Origin: Nonlabens antarcticus
GTDB taxonomy: Bacteria > Bacteroidota > Bacteroidia > Flavobacteriales > Flavobacteriaceae
Assembly (NCBI RefSeq): GCF_015356755.1
Contig: NZ_JADFCO010000055.1
Span: 1 to 37,124, forward strand
Direction of reading: 5' to 3'
Length of the DNA stretch: 37,124 nucleotides
Both the position numbers and the translations under genes were made by a program. This document shows positions 23,016-32,652 of the stretch, in pieces. Positions within the stretch are counted from its first letter, which is position 1. Every line of letters begins with the position of its first letter. The notes below the pieces were generated by a model. The model was given only the letters and a program-made list of their open reading frames with translations. It had not been told where the DNA came from and made no database searches.

Positions 23016-23408
23016 ATGAAGAAGAATATCAAAGCCGTACAAACATTTCACGAAGCATTCAAATTGAATGTTCAAGAGCGTCCAACCATTAATATATCAC
23101 TGGAGCGCAAGCTGTTGAGGTATGAATTGATGCGGGAAGAGAATGAAGAATATCTAGAAGCTGCAAAAAGCGACGATCTGGTAGAAGTAGCAGATGCACT
23201 GGGCGATATGTTGTATATTCTATGTGGGACAATTATAGAACATGGAATGCAAGATGTAATCGAGGATGTTTTTACTGAAATACAGCGATCTAATATGAGC
23301 AAACTAGGTGCAGATGGTGAGCCTATTTACCGGGAGGATGGAAAAGTACTCAAAGGGCCCAATTATTTCAAACCAGATTTTGGTAAGATTTTGAAAAATG
23401 CGCTGTAA
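23016..23408 (+). CDS. MazG-like nucleoside triphosphate pyrophosphohydrolase
   Basis: 130 residues from MKKNIKAVQTFHEAF; an ATG five codons earlier is possible. All-alpha NTP-PPase fold with metal-binding acidic motif REENEEYLEAA and, one helix later, LVEVADALGDMLYILCG (E..D pattern). Such enzymes hydrolyse a nucleotide or phosphoribosyl-nucleotide to monophosphate and pyrophosphate. The C terminus (YREDGKVLKGPNYFKPDF) is typical of a single-domain subgroup. Directly followed, without spacing (TAAATG), by two bPH2 membrane protein genes, so probably co-transcribed; a functional link is not evident. Confidence 0.85.
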   Translation: MKKNIKAVQTFHEAFKLNVQERPTINISLERKLLRYELMREENEEYLEAAKSDDLVEVADALGDMLYILCGTIIEHGMQDVIEDVFTEIQRSNMSKLGADGEPIYREDGKVLKGPNYFKPDFGKILKNAL

Positions 23409-23912
23409 ATGACAAATGATCAGATTCACGCTATAGATTTACCTGCTGTAGAGCTTTCAGACTTTAAACGACACCCGAAGCGTTTCCTGAAGAAAAAGCT
23501 AATTGCAAAATTTCTCTTTTTCATCCCGCTTTTAATAGCTGTTATTGTGTTAGGCTTTATAATCGAGGAGTTTTGGATATTCTGGGCAGCACTGGGCTTG
23601 TGGGTTTTTCTCTTTGCGTTAGGATTGTTTATCTCTTATAAAGAGTATTTCGTGCGCGGTTATGTGTTGCGTGAATATGACATTACTTATAGACATGGAT
23701 GGATGTTTCATCATGAAACCACCGTCCCATTCAACCGCATACAGCATACTGAAATCAAGGATGGGCCTATTGACCGGCTATTTACTCTTTGTGAATTAGA
23801 GATTTATACTGCTGGTGGGAGCGCTTCTGACTTAAACCTTTCTGGATTAGATCCAGAAGATGCTGCGAGACTCAAGGAATATATAGCAGGTAAGACCGTA
23901 CTGCATGCTTGA
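23409..23912 (+). CDS. bPH2-domain membrane protein (YdbS-like)
   Basis: 167 residues. Two hydrophobic helices (FLFFIPLLIAVIVLGFIIEE and FWIFWAALGLWVFLFALGLF), then a bacterial PH-like domain 2: YVLREYDITYRHGWMFHHET, VPFNRIQHTEIKDGPIDRLF and LEIYTAGGSASDLNL. Same family as B. subtilis YdbS. Its end overlaps the start of the following YdbT-like gene by 8 nt; the pair is the usual arrangement. Reported roles in other bacteria concern envelope or toxin resistance; role here unknown. Confidence 0.85.
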   Translation: MTNDQIHAIDLPAVELSDFKRHPKRFLKKKLIAKFLFFIPLLIAVIVLGFIIEEFWIFWAALGLWVFLFALGLFISYKEYFVRGYVLREYDITYRHGWMFHHETTVPFNRIQHTEIKDGPIDRLFTLCELEIYTAGGSASDLNLSGLDPEDAARLKEYIAGKTVLHA

Positions 23913-25416
23913 TCTTTCTACACCCACACGTCAGAGTAAAAAAAGTATTCTTCTTTACGTTTTTAAAAACGTGAAAGGACTGCTTTTGTTTTTTCTTTAT
24001 GCCATTTTTGGGATAGGAGACTTGACTGATATACGCATTATGTTAGGCTTGACCGTTGCTTTTCTATTTATAGGAGTGATTGCCCCATTTCTAAAGTATT
24101 ACTTTTTTACATTTCATGTTGAAGGCGAGGAGCTGATTATACAGCAAGGGGTTTTAAACAAAGAGCGCAAAGCGATCCCGTTAGAACGCATACAATCAGT
24201 CAACATCAATCAAAACTTGATGCAGCGCATTTTGCATTTAGTTTCGGTAGAAGTAGAAACGGCAGGAAGTAAAGCTAAAGAACTTGAAATTCCAGGACTG
24301 GATCTTGAATTTGCAGAATCTTTCAAGAATCTATTACATGATCAAGCGGCAAGTGTGGAAAATTCCATAGAAGATTCAACTGAATTTGCCGCAAGTCAGG
24401 TTGCCATGGATGAGGACAATGGTCGTGTAAATACCCATGAGCCTCTTTTATCACTTGGCATTAGCGATTTACTAAAGATAGCAATGACTCAGAACCATTT
24501 GCGCAGTGGGTTTTTAGCATTAGGTATTGTCGTGGGGTTTTGGTATAAAATTCAAGATCTTGTGGAGCGTTTCTACGGTGATGTATTTGAGAACTTTAAA
24601 TGGGAAGATATACTCAGTTATGCCAGTTTGAGTTTGGTTATCGTCGCTATACTCATTTTCGTTTTTGTATCGTTGATTGTGAGTCTTGTAAGAACCATCA
24701 ATAAATATTATGGCTTTGAATTGCGCAAATCCGGGAATTATCTAGAAGTACAAATGGGATTACTTAACAAAAAAGAAGTCAAAATCCCGATCAATAAAAT
24801 TCAGATTCTTGAGTTTCATACAAATCCATTACGCAGGTTGCTGAATTACCATACAGCCAAAATATTCCAAGCACAATCAGACGGGTCAAAATCTACTAGC
24901 GTCGATATTCCCGCCTGCAGCCCTGCAATGATGAAGGAATTACAATACATTATTTATGATCATTCCCTCCAGGAATCGCACAGTTCATTGAACTCCATAC
25001 CGTTGTCTCACGCACGACTTAATGCCTATATTTTATCGGTTCCTTTACTAGCTGCGGGAGCTGCATTCTTTTATTTTGAGATTTATATCCTTGCGGTTGT
25101 GTCGTTATTAATATTGGTTTGGACCACTTTTAATGCATATAAAGATGGTCAGAATACAAGCATTAAAACGGATAAGGAATTACTGTTGTTGCAGCATGGC
25201 TGGTTGTTTCACTGCATTATAATAACACCAGTTTTTAAGATGCAAGCGATAGAAAAATGGCGTAGTATATTTCTAGTACGCCGACAACAAATTCATTTTA
25301 AACTTCATACTGCAGCAGGTTCTCGTGGCTTGAGATATTTTAAAGAATCAGAAATCACAGCTTTAAAAAATCAGATTAACAATCAAGTGATTCTTTCTGA
25401 ACGCAGCTGGATGTAA
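23905..25416 (+). CDS. Multi-domain bPH2 membrane protein (YdbT-like)
   Basis: 503 residues. Three bPH2 modules each after a pair of membrane helices: first at about residues 70-155 (EELIIQQGVLNKERKAIPLE, RIQSVNINQNLMQRILHL), second near 270-350 (YLEVQMGLLNKKEVKIPINK, IQILEFHTNPLRRLL), third near 425-495 (LLLLQHGWLFHCII... QAIEKWRSIFLVRRQ, HTAAGSRGLRYF). Partner of the YdbS-like protein encoded just before. It ends exactly one base before the ancestral end of the convergent NTF2-like gene. Confidence 0.85.
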   Translation: MLDLSTPTRQSKKSILLYVFKNVKGLLLFFLYAIFGIGDLTDIRIMLGLTVAFLFIGVIAPFLKYYFFTFHVEGEELIIQQGVLNKERKAIPLERIQSVNINQNLMQRILHLVSVEVETAGSKAKELEIPGLDLEFAESFKNLLHDQAASVENSIEDSTEFAASQVAMDEDNGRVNTHEPLLSLGISDLLKIAMTQNHLRSGFLALGIVVGFWYKIQDLVERFYGDVFENFKWEDILSYASLSLVIVAILIFVFVSLIVSLVRTINKYYGFELRKSGNYLEVQMGLLNKKEVKIPINKIQILEFHTNPLRRLLNYHTAKIFQAQSDGSKSTSVDIPACSPAMMKELQYIIYDHSLQESHSSLNSIPLSHARLNAYILSVPLLAAGAAFFYFEIYILAVVSLLILVWTTFNAYKDGQNTSIKTDKELLLLQHGWLFHCIIITPVFKMQAIEKWRSIFLVRRQQIHFKLHTAAGSRGLRYFKESEITALKNQINNQVILSERSWM

Positions 25417-25452
25417 TTAGTAAAATCGTGTATCTGTAATCTGGCTAATTTT

Positions 25453-25890
25453 TCACTGATCGTTGATGAGAATCATGGTAAAAACATTTGTACCCTTGTG
25501 GGATTTTTTTGCATTGTAGTAGAAATTATAGCTTGCGTGAACGCTAACTATATCAGTGCTCTCTAGAATTTTAATTTCTGTAATTTCTTCCTTGAAAGAT
25601 GTTTCACTTGGGATTGTAGCGATGTTTTTCAAGAAATTGGAAACCTCAGTTTTTGAAGTGGATTTCTTGCCATTTTTGATGGAGTAAGAGATGAGGCTTG
25701 CTTGATCGATAAAGCGATTTCTCAATGATAAGGTATCTTGTGAATGAAAATCTTCAAAGAATTCTTCCACAGCTACACTAGCTGGATGTTGGTTGAGGTA
25801 CACATTGTGGCTCGCGGTGGCAGATGTTGTTTGCGAGTTCGCTTTCGCGAAAGCGAGTACTCCTATAATAACAACCACATATTTCAACAT
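25453..25890 (-). CDS. Secreted NTF2/SnoaL-like protein with premature stop
   Basis: 145 residues: signal peptide ([19 protein letters not shown]), then a cone-shaped NTF2-like domain ([40 protein letters not shown]). It stops at FTMILINDQ. The codon is TGA where family members have Trp (TGG); the next codons read in frame KISQITDTRFY and then TAA at 25417, the sequence expected after that Trp. So the gene seems to have lost its last 12 residues by a TGG to TGA change, or the base call is wrong. A CTTTCGCGAAAG palindrome inside the signal peptide encodes AFAKAN. Function unknown. Confidence 0.75.
   Translation of the reverse strand: MLKYVVVIIGVLAFAKANSQTTSATASHNVYLNQHPASVAVEEFFEDFHSQDTLSLRNRFIDQASLISYSIKNGKKSTSKTEVSNFLKNIATIPSETSFKEEITEIKILESTDIVSVHASYNFYYNAKKSHKGTNVFTMILINDQ
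25840..25855. repeat. CTTTCGCGAAAG palindrome in a signal peptide
   Basis: CGCTTTCGCGAAAGCG, within the NTF2-like gene; in that frame it encodes AFAKA. Confidence 0.9.
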
Positions 25891-25947
25891 AATCTTAGTG
25901 TTTTAGACCCGGTTAATATTACTATTTTTACAACTCAAAACGAAATT

Positions 25948-26766
25948 ATGTCTACAGCCAAGAAAGAATATAAACGCATCACGGTTAAATCGCTAACCGA
26001 AATGAAGGCGAATGGTGAGAAAATTAGCATGCTCACGGCTTATGATTACACAATGGCTAAAATTATCGACAGCGCTGGAATCGACGTAATTCTAGTGGGT
26101 GATAGCGCGAGTAATGTTATGGCGGGACATGAAACAACACTTCCTATCACTCTTGATCAAATGATTTATCATGCGAGTAGTGTGGTGCGAGGGACAGAAC
26201 GAGCACTCGTTGTAGTGGATCTACCATTTGGAAGTTATCAGAGTGATCCTAAGGAGGCTTTGAGATCTGCTATACGTATCATGAAGGAAAGTGGAGGTCA
26301 TACGATTAAACTAGAAGGTGGTAGCGAGGTAAAAGAATCAATTAAGCGCATTTTAAACGCAGGAATTCCAGTGATGGGACATTTAGGTTTAACACCGCAA
26401 TCGATCTATAAATTCGGAACTTATTCGGTTAGAGCTAAAGAAGAAGATGAAGCAGAAAAACTTAAAAAAGATGCTCTTGATATGGAGCGTTGGGGTTGTT
26501 TTGCCATTGTATTAGAAAAAGTACCTGCGGCACTTGCCAAAGAGGTAGCGGATAGTCTTTCCATCCCAGTAATAGGAATAGGCGCTGGAGGTGGTGTAGA
26601 TGGTCAGGTACTGGTTTCCCACGACATGTTCGGGATGACTTATGAATTTGAACCACGGTTTTTACGTCGCTATATGAACCTTTATGAAGATATGGGTAAT
26701 GCCGTTACTCGTTATAATGACGATGTCAAGAGCAGCGATTTTCCTAATGATAGTGAGCAGTACTAA
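25948..26766 (+). CDS. panB: 3-methyl-2-oxobutanoate hydroxymethyltransferase
   Basis: Transfers a hydroxymethyl group from methylene-tetrahydrofolate to alpha-ketoisovalerate to give ketopantoate, first step of pantothenate/CoA synthesis. 272 residues from [13 protein letters not shown]; the open frame extends upstream to 25744, but that part overlaps the divergent NTF2-like gene and is not PanB-like. Motifs: [34 protein letters not shown] (metal-binding Asp), [43 protein letters not shown] barrel, cytosolic, zinc or magnesium dependent. Single gene with its own terminator. Confidence 0.96.
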   Translation: MSTAKKEYKRITVKSLTEMKANGEKISMLTAYDYTMAKIIDSAGIDVILVGDSASNVMAGHETTLPITLDQMIYHASSVVRGTERALVVVDLPFGSYQSDPKEALRSAIRIMKESGGHTIKLEGGSEVKESIKRILNAGIPVMGHLGLTPQSIYKFGTYSVRAKEEDEAEKLKKDALDMERWGCFAIVLEKVPAALAKEVADSLSIPVIGIGAGGGVDGQVLVSHDMFGMTYEFEPRFLRRYMNLYEDMGNAVTRYNDDVKSSDFPNDSEQY

Positions 26767-26790
26767 TAGTATTTGTTGTAATTTAAAAAA

Positions 26791-26832
26791 AATCCCCTGT
26801 ATAAAATCTACGATTTTATACAGGGGGTTTTT
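26791..26832 (+). terminator. Terminator of panB
   Basis: Perfect stem CCCCTGTATAAAATC / GATTTTATACAGGGG with a 3-nt loop, A run before and T run after. Confidence 0.92.
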
Positions 26833-27048
26833 TTATGAGAACTAGAAAGTGAAGACAGCTTATCAGAATTCTGATTTTTCTGCGTCTAATTAAATTTTCA
26901 CAATAATAAAATTGAAGGTTTACTACTACAACTCTAAGTTCATCGAATTAATTCTTACGGACTTCTAGGTAGATGGCTGTCATTTGAAGGGTCCTTTTTG
27001 CATAGGTTTTCATCTACATTTCTTAAATTTACGGAAAGAAATTCTATC

Positions 27049-27459
27049 ATGACGTTTCACATAAGTAATAAAACAGAAGTTTTAAAGGAACTGATAGCGA
27101 TGGCTTATGCTGATGGAAATTTATCCATGATAGAAATAGAGTATATCAAAGCGGTGGGAACTCGACTGAATTTTAAAGAAGGAGCGGTTAAGGAAATGCT
27201 AGAGCATCCCGATAATTCTCCTGCAAAGCCTGATAAACAATTCATGATGCGTATTGTTCATTTTTACCAATTGATGCTCATGATGCGCATTGATGGTGAA
27301 ATCAATAATAAGGAACTCCAACTGCTACATGAAATCGCGTTGCGCTACGGGATCCGCAAAATTACCGTGAACACACTTTTAGAAATTATGGACGAATATC
27401 CTGATGGAGATATTCCTTCTCTAAAATTACTAGAAATACACAATCAGGCTAATAATTAA
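27049..27459 (+). CDS. TerB-like helical protein
   Basis: 136 residues from ATG at 27049 (MTFHISNKTEVLKELIAMAY); the frame starts at 26998. Two repeats of a helical acidic motif, AYADGNLSMIEIEYIKAVG and MMRIDGEINNKELQLLHEIA, match the TerB fold (tellurite-resistance family), where such acidic positions bind metal. Cytosolic, no signal peptide. No other ter genes nearby, so a role in tellurite resistance should not be assumed. Single gene; no promoter box recognised. Confidence 0.75.
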   Translation: MTFHISNKTEVLKELIAMAYADGNLSMIEIEYIKAVGTRLNFKEGAVKEMLEHPDNSPAKPDKQFMMRIVHFYQLMLMMRIDGEINNKELQLLHEIALRYGIRKITVNTLLEIMDEYPDGDIPSLKLLEIHNQANN

Positions 27460-27737
27460 GACAGATAAAGCAGTAAGGAACCAATTAACTCGTGGTATCA
27501 CTGCATTAACAAATCTCATCAAGACATTCCCTTATAATAATTTCTAGAAAATGATGATTCATCACATTAGGCAGGAATTTTAAAAAGTAGATTATTCAGA
27601 AAGTAAGTTTCAAGAATTTCAAATACGCATTGGAATCGTGCAGGAAATGAGCCGAAGAAGTCATACCCTAATTCTTTTATTGCTATTGAGGTTCTCCATT
27701 TCATTTCTTAGCGTTTAGATCATTGATGTCAAGTGAC

Positions 27738-28997
27738 TCAGTTTTTCAAAACATTTATTATAAACCAATGCAAACCATCGCTTTGAATTGTTCTTGATCT
27801 TGCACCAGTTGATCCTGTGCTTAAAGTAAACACAGATGTAGGCGTAGAGGCTCCAGGGACTACAAAATCGTCTCCTAGTGATGTAACAACTATATTATCA
27901 GCGTTCATTCCTAAAGCTATTACATATATCTGTCCAAGGTTTGAACTTGAAGCTTTAGGAATATCAATATTTCCCGTTATCAATAAGGTATGGTCTGTCG
28001 TTAACGCAGTTCCTGAACTTATTGTTCTAATTGACTTTACAGAACTAACATCATTAAAGGTCTTCCATGAGGATTTACCAGTTCCATTTGAAGTTAAAAC
28101 CTGATCGGCATCTCCGCGATTTAACGGAAAATCATATCCCATTGTTCTTGCTACATCTCCCACGCCTAAAACACCATTAAACAGCCCTGCATAAACTTTA
28201 TCTACGGTTGTTCCATTCGCTTCACTGTAAACTCCATAAATAGGACCAGAACTGGATGCCGTCCCAATTACAGACTTGATCCCATAATTTTCTATTCCAG
28301 TTGCTGTGCCTATGACATTACCTACATTGTTAAATATCCCAATCACGGATCCACTTGAGGCCACTCCATTGTCTTTCACGTTATTTTCTATTCCAATGTG
28401 ATCTCCTGATCCTGCAGCGGAAACATCCGTACGTATACCGACTTTGTTATTGCTGGAAGCTGTTTCATTTTCAGTGAATATAGAATAACTAGCAACATTA
28501 GCACGGCTTTTATTTGCGTTGATAATCTTCATGCCAATCCTAGGCAATCCCGTTGCAGGTTCTGAGTTTAGAATTTCGATATTGAATCTTCCAGATCGAA
28601 GCGAACTCCCTACGCTTATATTACCTGATCTCTGAATATCCCCAGTAGTCGTTGTGGCAAAATCTGTAGTTCCATTATCATAAAAAGCTCCAGAAGCGAC
28701 AGCCGCATCCAGTTGAATATATTGAGTTCCATCAAAAACGTAAATGCCTCTTTCTATTGGATTGCTGGAATCTAGGTATAGTAGTAATCCCGCTTGTTCC
28801 GATTTTGGAAAAGCATCATCACCACTCATGGGTAAAGCAATAACTTTTGGAATAATAATACCATTGTAGTTATCAATTCCAGGATTAGGATTTGATACTA
28901 TTTCTAAATCAGACTTGGGTTCTGCGGTTCTGATTCCTACTTGAGCAGTGGTAATAGCAGATAATAGAACGAAACTAAGAAGTAAAATTGATTTCAT
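27738..28997 (-). CDS. Large secreted structural-type protein
   Basis: 419 residues with a signal peptide (ILLLSFVLLSAITTAQ). It starts VGIRTAEPKSDLEI, a variant of the VGIGTTNP...L.I opening of many Bacteroidota cell-surface proteins, and contains LNRGDADQVLTSNGTGKSSW, like the PLADG..QVLT.DG.G..SW block of the same group. The middle is rich in Gly, Ser, Asn and short beta repeats (GIENNVKDN, GIFNNVGNV, GIENYGIKSV, GVYSEANGT), the end is a small beta domain (SNLGQIYVIALGMNADNIVV). Probably a phage-tail-fibre-like or adhesin-type surface protein. No sorting domain at the C terminus. Confidence 0.7.
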   Translation of the reverse strand: MKSILLLSFVLLSAITTAQVGIRTAEPKSDLEIVSNPNPGIDNYNGIIIPKVIALPMSGDDAFPKSEQAGLLLYLDSSNPIERGIYVFDGTQYIQLDAAVASGAFYDNGTTDFATTTTGDIQRSGNISVGSSLRSGRFNIEILNSEPATGLPRIGMKIINANKSRANVASYSIFTENETASSNNKVGIRTDVSAAGSGDHIGIENNVKDNGVASSGSVIGIFNNVGNVIGTATGIENYGIKSVIGTASSSGPIYGVYSEANGTTVDKVYAGLFNGVLGVGDVARTMGYDFPLNRGDADQVLTSNGTGKSSWKTFNDVSSVKSIRTISSGTALTTDHTLLITGNIDIPKASSSNLGQIYVIALGMNADNIVVTSLGDDFVVPGASTPTSVFTLSTGSTGARSRTIQSDGLHWFIINVLKN

Positions 28998-29402
28998 TCC
29001 TATGGTTTAAGTGAATCGTGAGTAGCACGAATGTAACCATATTCATTTCAGGGAATTATGTCAACGTATGATAATTATCAGTAAATCAGTTGGTTGCCGT
29101 TAAAATCTGCGGCTTGGCTCAAATACACGTTGTATGTGATAGATACTCGTTTATAAGCTAAAGATTATTACAGATCAGCAATTCGTCATTAGATCAATAT
29201 GGATTAAAAGCTCAAAAAATAATAGAAATTTAAATAACTAGTTGGTTACGAACATGAAATCATTCGAGGTGTTTTTGAAACGAAGTTGATGGAAAGCATT
29301 TTTAAACCAATGTTTCACTTCAAGAATACCATTTAAATACCTATATCAAAAAGCCTTTAATAAATTGATAGAACTTTAAAGCAGACTAATGATTGAAAAT
29401 AA
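28998..29402. other. Intergenic region, nothing recognised
   Basis: 405 bp, AT-rich, between the secreted protein start and the uvrB end (both genes on the minus strand). No ORF of note, RNA, or clear terminator for uvrB. The promoter of the secreted-protein gene should be here, but no TAnnTTTG box was found with confidence. Confidence 0.5.
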
Positions 29403-31403
29403 TTATTCCTCCTTGACTTTTTCTTGCAACATTTTGATTTGATCTCTCAATCGGGCGGCTTCCATAAAGTCCAATTCTTTTGCAGCGGCTTCCATTCTCT
29501 TACGAGTATCTCGCACTTTTTGCTCCAATTGATCTTTAGACATATAGGTAGCTTCTTCCTCTGCAGCTTCTAGGTTTAGCGTCTCTTCAATGGCATAAAC
29601 CGCTTTCATTTTGCCGCTCAATGCACTATCAAGACTCTTTTTGATCGCGGTGGGTGTAAGTCCATGAAGTGTATTGTATTCTATTTGTTTAGAACGACGA
29701 TAGTCGGTTTCATCCATCGTACTTTGCATGCTTTTAGTAATTTTATCAGCATATAAAATAGCACGTCCATTGACATTTCGAGCCGCACGACCTATCGTTT
29801 GAGTCAACGATCTGTTGTTTCTTAAAAACCCTTCTTTATCGGCGTCCAGAATTGCTACCAGGGAAACTTCTGGAAGATCGAGTCCCTCGCGCAAGAGGTT
29901 GACTCCTATGAGTACATCAAAAACTCCTTTACGCAAGTCTGACATAATTTCAACGCGTTCCAGCGTGTCCACATCACTATGAATATACCTACAGCGGACG
30001 TTGATACGGGAAAGGTATTTCGTTAGTTCCTCTGCCATACGTTTTGTTAGCGTTGTTACTAGAACTCTTTCATCCCGCTCTTCACGCAAGCGGATTTCTT
30101 CCACGAGATCATCAATTTGGTTTTGGCTGGGACGTACTTCAATAATAGGATCTAATAGTCCCGTTGGACGTATGATTTGTTCTACAACAACACCTTCACT
30201 TTTCTCTAGTTCATAATCCGCCGGTGTTGCACTTACATAAATGACTTGGTTTTGCAGTGCCTCAAATTCTTCAAATTTTAAGGGTCTATTGTCCATTGCT
30301 GCTGGCAAACGAAAACCATAATCTACGAGATTTACTTTGCGTGATCTATCACCACCGTACATGGCGCCCACTTGGGGTACGCTCACGTGACTTTCATCAA
30401 TAACCATAAGGAAATCATCAGGAAAGTAATCCAGCAAACAGAATGGTCTCGTACCTGGCATTCTTCCATCCAGATACCTGCTGTAATTCTCAATACCAGA
30501 ACAATATCCTAATTCCCGAATCATTTCTAGGTCAAATTCTGTGCGCTCCTGCAGTCGTTTTGCCTCAAGTGGTTTCCCTATTTCTTTGAAATAATCGATC
30601 TGTTTTACCAGGTCTTCTTGGATCGCATGAATTGCTCCTTGAAGCTTATCTGGTGAGGTCACAAACATGTTTGCAGGATAGATGGTAATGGTTTTATACT
30701 TTTCAATCACGCGACCGTCCTCTGGATTGAATCGTTCAATTTCTTCTATTTCATCGCCGAAAAAGTGTATTCTAAATGCAGTATCTGCATAGCTGGGAAA
30801 TACGTCAAGAGTATCACCTTTAATGCGGAAATTCCCACGGTTAAATTCTGCTGTGGTTCTGGAATATAGGCTTTGTACTAATTTTTTCAGTAATTCAGTT
30901 CTTGCGATGACTTCGTCCTGATTGAGTCGTATAACATTCTTTTGAAACTCTACGGGATTCCCGATACCATACAAACAAGAAACTGACGCCACTACAATAA
31001 TATCACGACGACCAGAAAGTAGGGAAGAGGTGGTAGAAAGACGCATCTTTTCAATTTCCTCGTTAATGGAAAGATCTTTTTCAATGTAAGTTCCACTAGT
31101 CGGTATAAAAGCTTCCGGCTGATAATAATCATAGTAGGAAACAAAATATTCCACGGCATTTTCTGGAAAAAATGACTTGAATTCTGAGTAAAGCTGTGCG
31201 GCCAGTGTTTTATTGTGGCACAATACTAGTGTGGGCTTTTGAACATCTTCCACCACATTTGCAACGGTAAACGTTTTACCACTTCCTGTAACTCCCAGCA
31301 GTGTTTGATAACGCTCTTTTGCTTTTATTCCTTCAACAAGTTTTTTAATCGCTTTCGGCTGGTCGCCCGTAGGAGAAAATTCTGATTCAATCTTGAAATC
31401 CAT
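29403..31403 (-). CDS. uvrB: Excinuclease ABC subunit B
   Basis: Nucleotide excision repair helicase-like protein that takes over the lesion from UvrA and recruits UvrC. 666 residues, normal. Walker A GVTGSGKT (37-44), damage-binding beta-hairpin YYDYYQPEAFIP, DESH motif in VIDESHVSVPQVGAMYGGD, HSDVDTLERVEI and GVNLLREGLDLPEV with QTIGRAARN (helicase motifs V/VI), and a C-terminal UVR domain (KRMEAAAKELDFMEAARLRD). Single gene; a palindrome copy lies at 31433-31448, just upstream of its start. Confidence 0.97.
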   Translation of the reverse strand: MDFKIESEFSPTGDQPKAIKKLVEGIKAKERYQTLLGVTGSGKTFTVANVVEDVQKPTLVLCHNKTLAAQLYSEFKSFFPENAVEYFVSYYDYYQPEAFIPTSGTYIEKDLSINEEIEKMRLSTTSSLLSGRRDIIVVASVSCLYGIGNPVEFQKNVIRLNQDEVIARTELLKKLVQSLYSRTTAEFNRGNFRIKGDTLDVFPSYADTAFRIHFFGDEIEEIERFNPEDGRVIEKYKTITIYPANMFVTSPDKLQGAIHAIQEDLVKQIDYFKEIGKPLEAKRLQERTEFDLEMIRELGYCSGIENYSRYLDGRMPGTRPFCLLDYFPDDFLMVIDESHVSVPQVGAMYGGDRSRKVNLVDYGFRLPAAMDNRPLKFEEFEALQNQVIYVSATPADYELEKSEGVVVEQIIRPTGLLDPIIEVRPSQNQIDDLVEEIRLREERDERVLVTTLTKRMAEELTKYLSRINVRCRYIHSDVDTLERVEIMSDLRKGVFDVLIGVNLLREGLDLPEVSLVAILDADKEGFLRNNRSLTQTIGRAARNVNGRAILYADKITKSMQSTMDETDYRRSKQIEYNTLHGLTPTAIKKSLDSALSGKMKAVYAIEETLNLEAAEEEATYMSKDQLEQKVRDTRKRMEAAAKELDFMEAARLRDQIKMLQEKVKEE

Positions 31404-31432
31404 AAGATGTAAAAATAGATCGTTTGGTATTT

Positions 31433-31448
31433 CGCTTTCGCGAAAGCG
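31433..31448. repeat. CTTTCGCGAAAG palindrome upstream of uvrB
   Basis: CGCTTTCGCGAAAGCG, between the ilvE terminator and the uvrB start (30 nt before the ATG). Confidence 0.9.
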
Positions 31449-31471
31449 TCGTTAAATTAAATATGGTGCAT

Positions 31472-31497
31472 AAAAAAAGCCTCTGTAATAGAGGCTT
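31472..31497 (-). terminator. Terminator of ilvE
   Basis: On the minus strand: AAGCCTCT-ATTAC-AGAGGCTT followed by a T run (A run at 31472-31478 on plus). Confidence 0.88.
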
Positions 31498-31504
31498 CAT
31501 TCAT

Positions 31505-32566
31505 TTATATTTTAACGCGCCATCCGTGTTTGTCTTCTACACGATTGTATTGAATGTCGTTGAGTTCTTTTTTAAACCTTAAAGCATAACTATCGTCAAT
31601 TTTAGGAAGCTCATGAACAAACTCTAAGTGTTTGTAACCCTGGATGGGAACTACTACAGCTGCAGTACCACTACCGAAAATTTCTTTTAGGGTGCCTTTT
31701 CTAGCAGCATCATTAACCTCATCTATGCTTATTCGTTTTTCTTCTACGTCTATATTGAGATCCTTTGCAATCTGGATAATGCTGCGTCTTGTAACACCAT
31801 TCAAAATACGATCATTATGAGGAGCTGTAAACAATTTATCACCTATGCGAACGAATATATTCATCGTTCCTGCCTCTTCTAAATATTCATGAGTTGCTGC
31901 GTCAGTCCATATAATTTGCTGGAAGCCTTCTTCCATAGCGAGATTGTTAGGGTAGAAACTGGCTGCATAATTACCGGCCGCTTTTGCATAACCTACTCCA
32001 CCGTTTGCCGCTCTAGAAAAACTAGTGGCAATCACAACACGCACCTCACCACGATAATAAGCTCTGGCAGGTGACATGATCACCATAAACTTATATTCTG
32101 TAGAAGGAGCAGCAGCGACACCGTTCTCACTTGCGATCATAAATGGTCTCAAATAAAGAGAAAGGCCATCACCTTTACGAACCCAATCCTTATCAATTTC
32201 TACTAATTTTTTAAGGCCTGCAATAAAAACATCTTCAGGAAGCTCTGGCATAGCAAGGCGCTTTGCACTTTCATTAAAACGCTTCCAGTTATCTTCAGGA
32301 CGGAAAAGAAATACATCCTCATTTTCATCCTTAAAAGCTTTCATTCCTTCAAAAATTGCCTGACCGTAGTGAAAAACCTTACAGCTAGGCTCTACCTGGA
32401 TAGGACCGTATGGCTTGATATTTACATCATGCCACTTACCATCGCGCCAGGTACATTCTAGCATATGGTCTGTATATGTTTTACCAAAAGTTAGATTCTC
32501 AAAATCTGTGGAATCAACTTTAGATTTACGAACTTTGTCTACAACAATTTGATGTGTCTGAGTCAT
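31505..32566 (-). CDS. ilvE: Branched-chain amino acid aminotransferase
   Basis: PLP enzyme that interconverts leucine, isoleucine, valine and their 2-oxo acids; also supplies or removes alpha-ketoisovalerate, the PanB substrate. 353 residues, class IV aminotransferase of the longer type. Motifs: FHYGQAIFEGMKAFKDENED, LYLRPFMIAS, YAKAAGNYAAS (PLP lysine in GYAKAAGNY), EEAGTMNIFV, ILNGVTRRSI and GSGTAAVVVPI. Clear promoter (TTG-N18-TATCTTTG) and terminator make it a single-gene transcript. Confidence 0.95.
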   Translation of the reverse strand: MTQTHQIVVDKVRKSKVDSTDFENLTFGKTYTDHMLECTWRDGKWHDVNIKPYGPIQVEPSCKVFHYGQAIFEGMKAFKDENEDVFLFRPEDNWKRFNESAKRLAMPELPEDVFIAGLKKLVEIDKDWVRKGDGLSLYLRPFMIASENGVAAAPSTEYKFMVIMSPARAYYRGEVRVVIATSFSRAANGGVGYAKAAGNYAASFYPNNLAMEEGFQQIIWTDAATHEYLEEAGTMNIFVRIGDKLFTAPHNDRILNGVTRRSIIQIAKDLNIDVEEKRISIDEVNDAARKGTLKEIFGSGTAAVVVPIQGYKHLEFVHELPKIDDSYALRFKKELNDIQYNRVEDKHGWRVKI

Positions 32567-32584
32567 TACAATTTATGGTTTTTG

Positions 32585-32613
32585 CAAAGATAGGAGTTCT
32601 GCAACCATATCAA
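32585..32613 (-). promoter_or_regulatory. Promoter of ilvE
   Basis: On the minus strand TTG (32613-32611), 18 nt, TATCTTTG (32592-32585): full Bacteroidota consensus, 19 nt before the ATG. Confidence 0.8.
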
Positions 32614-32652
32614 ACATTATCAAATTCCTAATTATTAACCAAAAACTTAAAG

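Noticed and set aside
22766-23032. 88-residue minus-strand frame
   Set aside because: Shadow of the better 91-residue two-helix membrane protein and the MazG-like gene start.
25744-25947. Longer N terminus for PanB
   Set aside because: It overlaps the divergent NTF2-like gene in antisense; PanB homology starts near the ATG at 25948.
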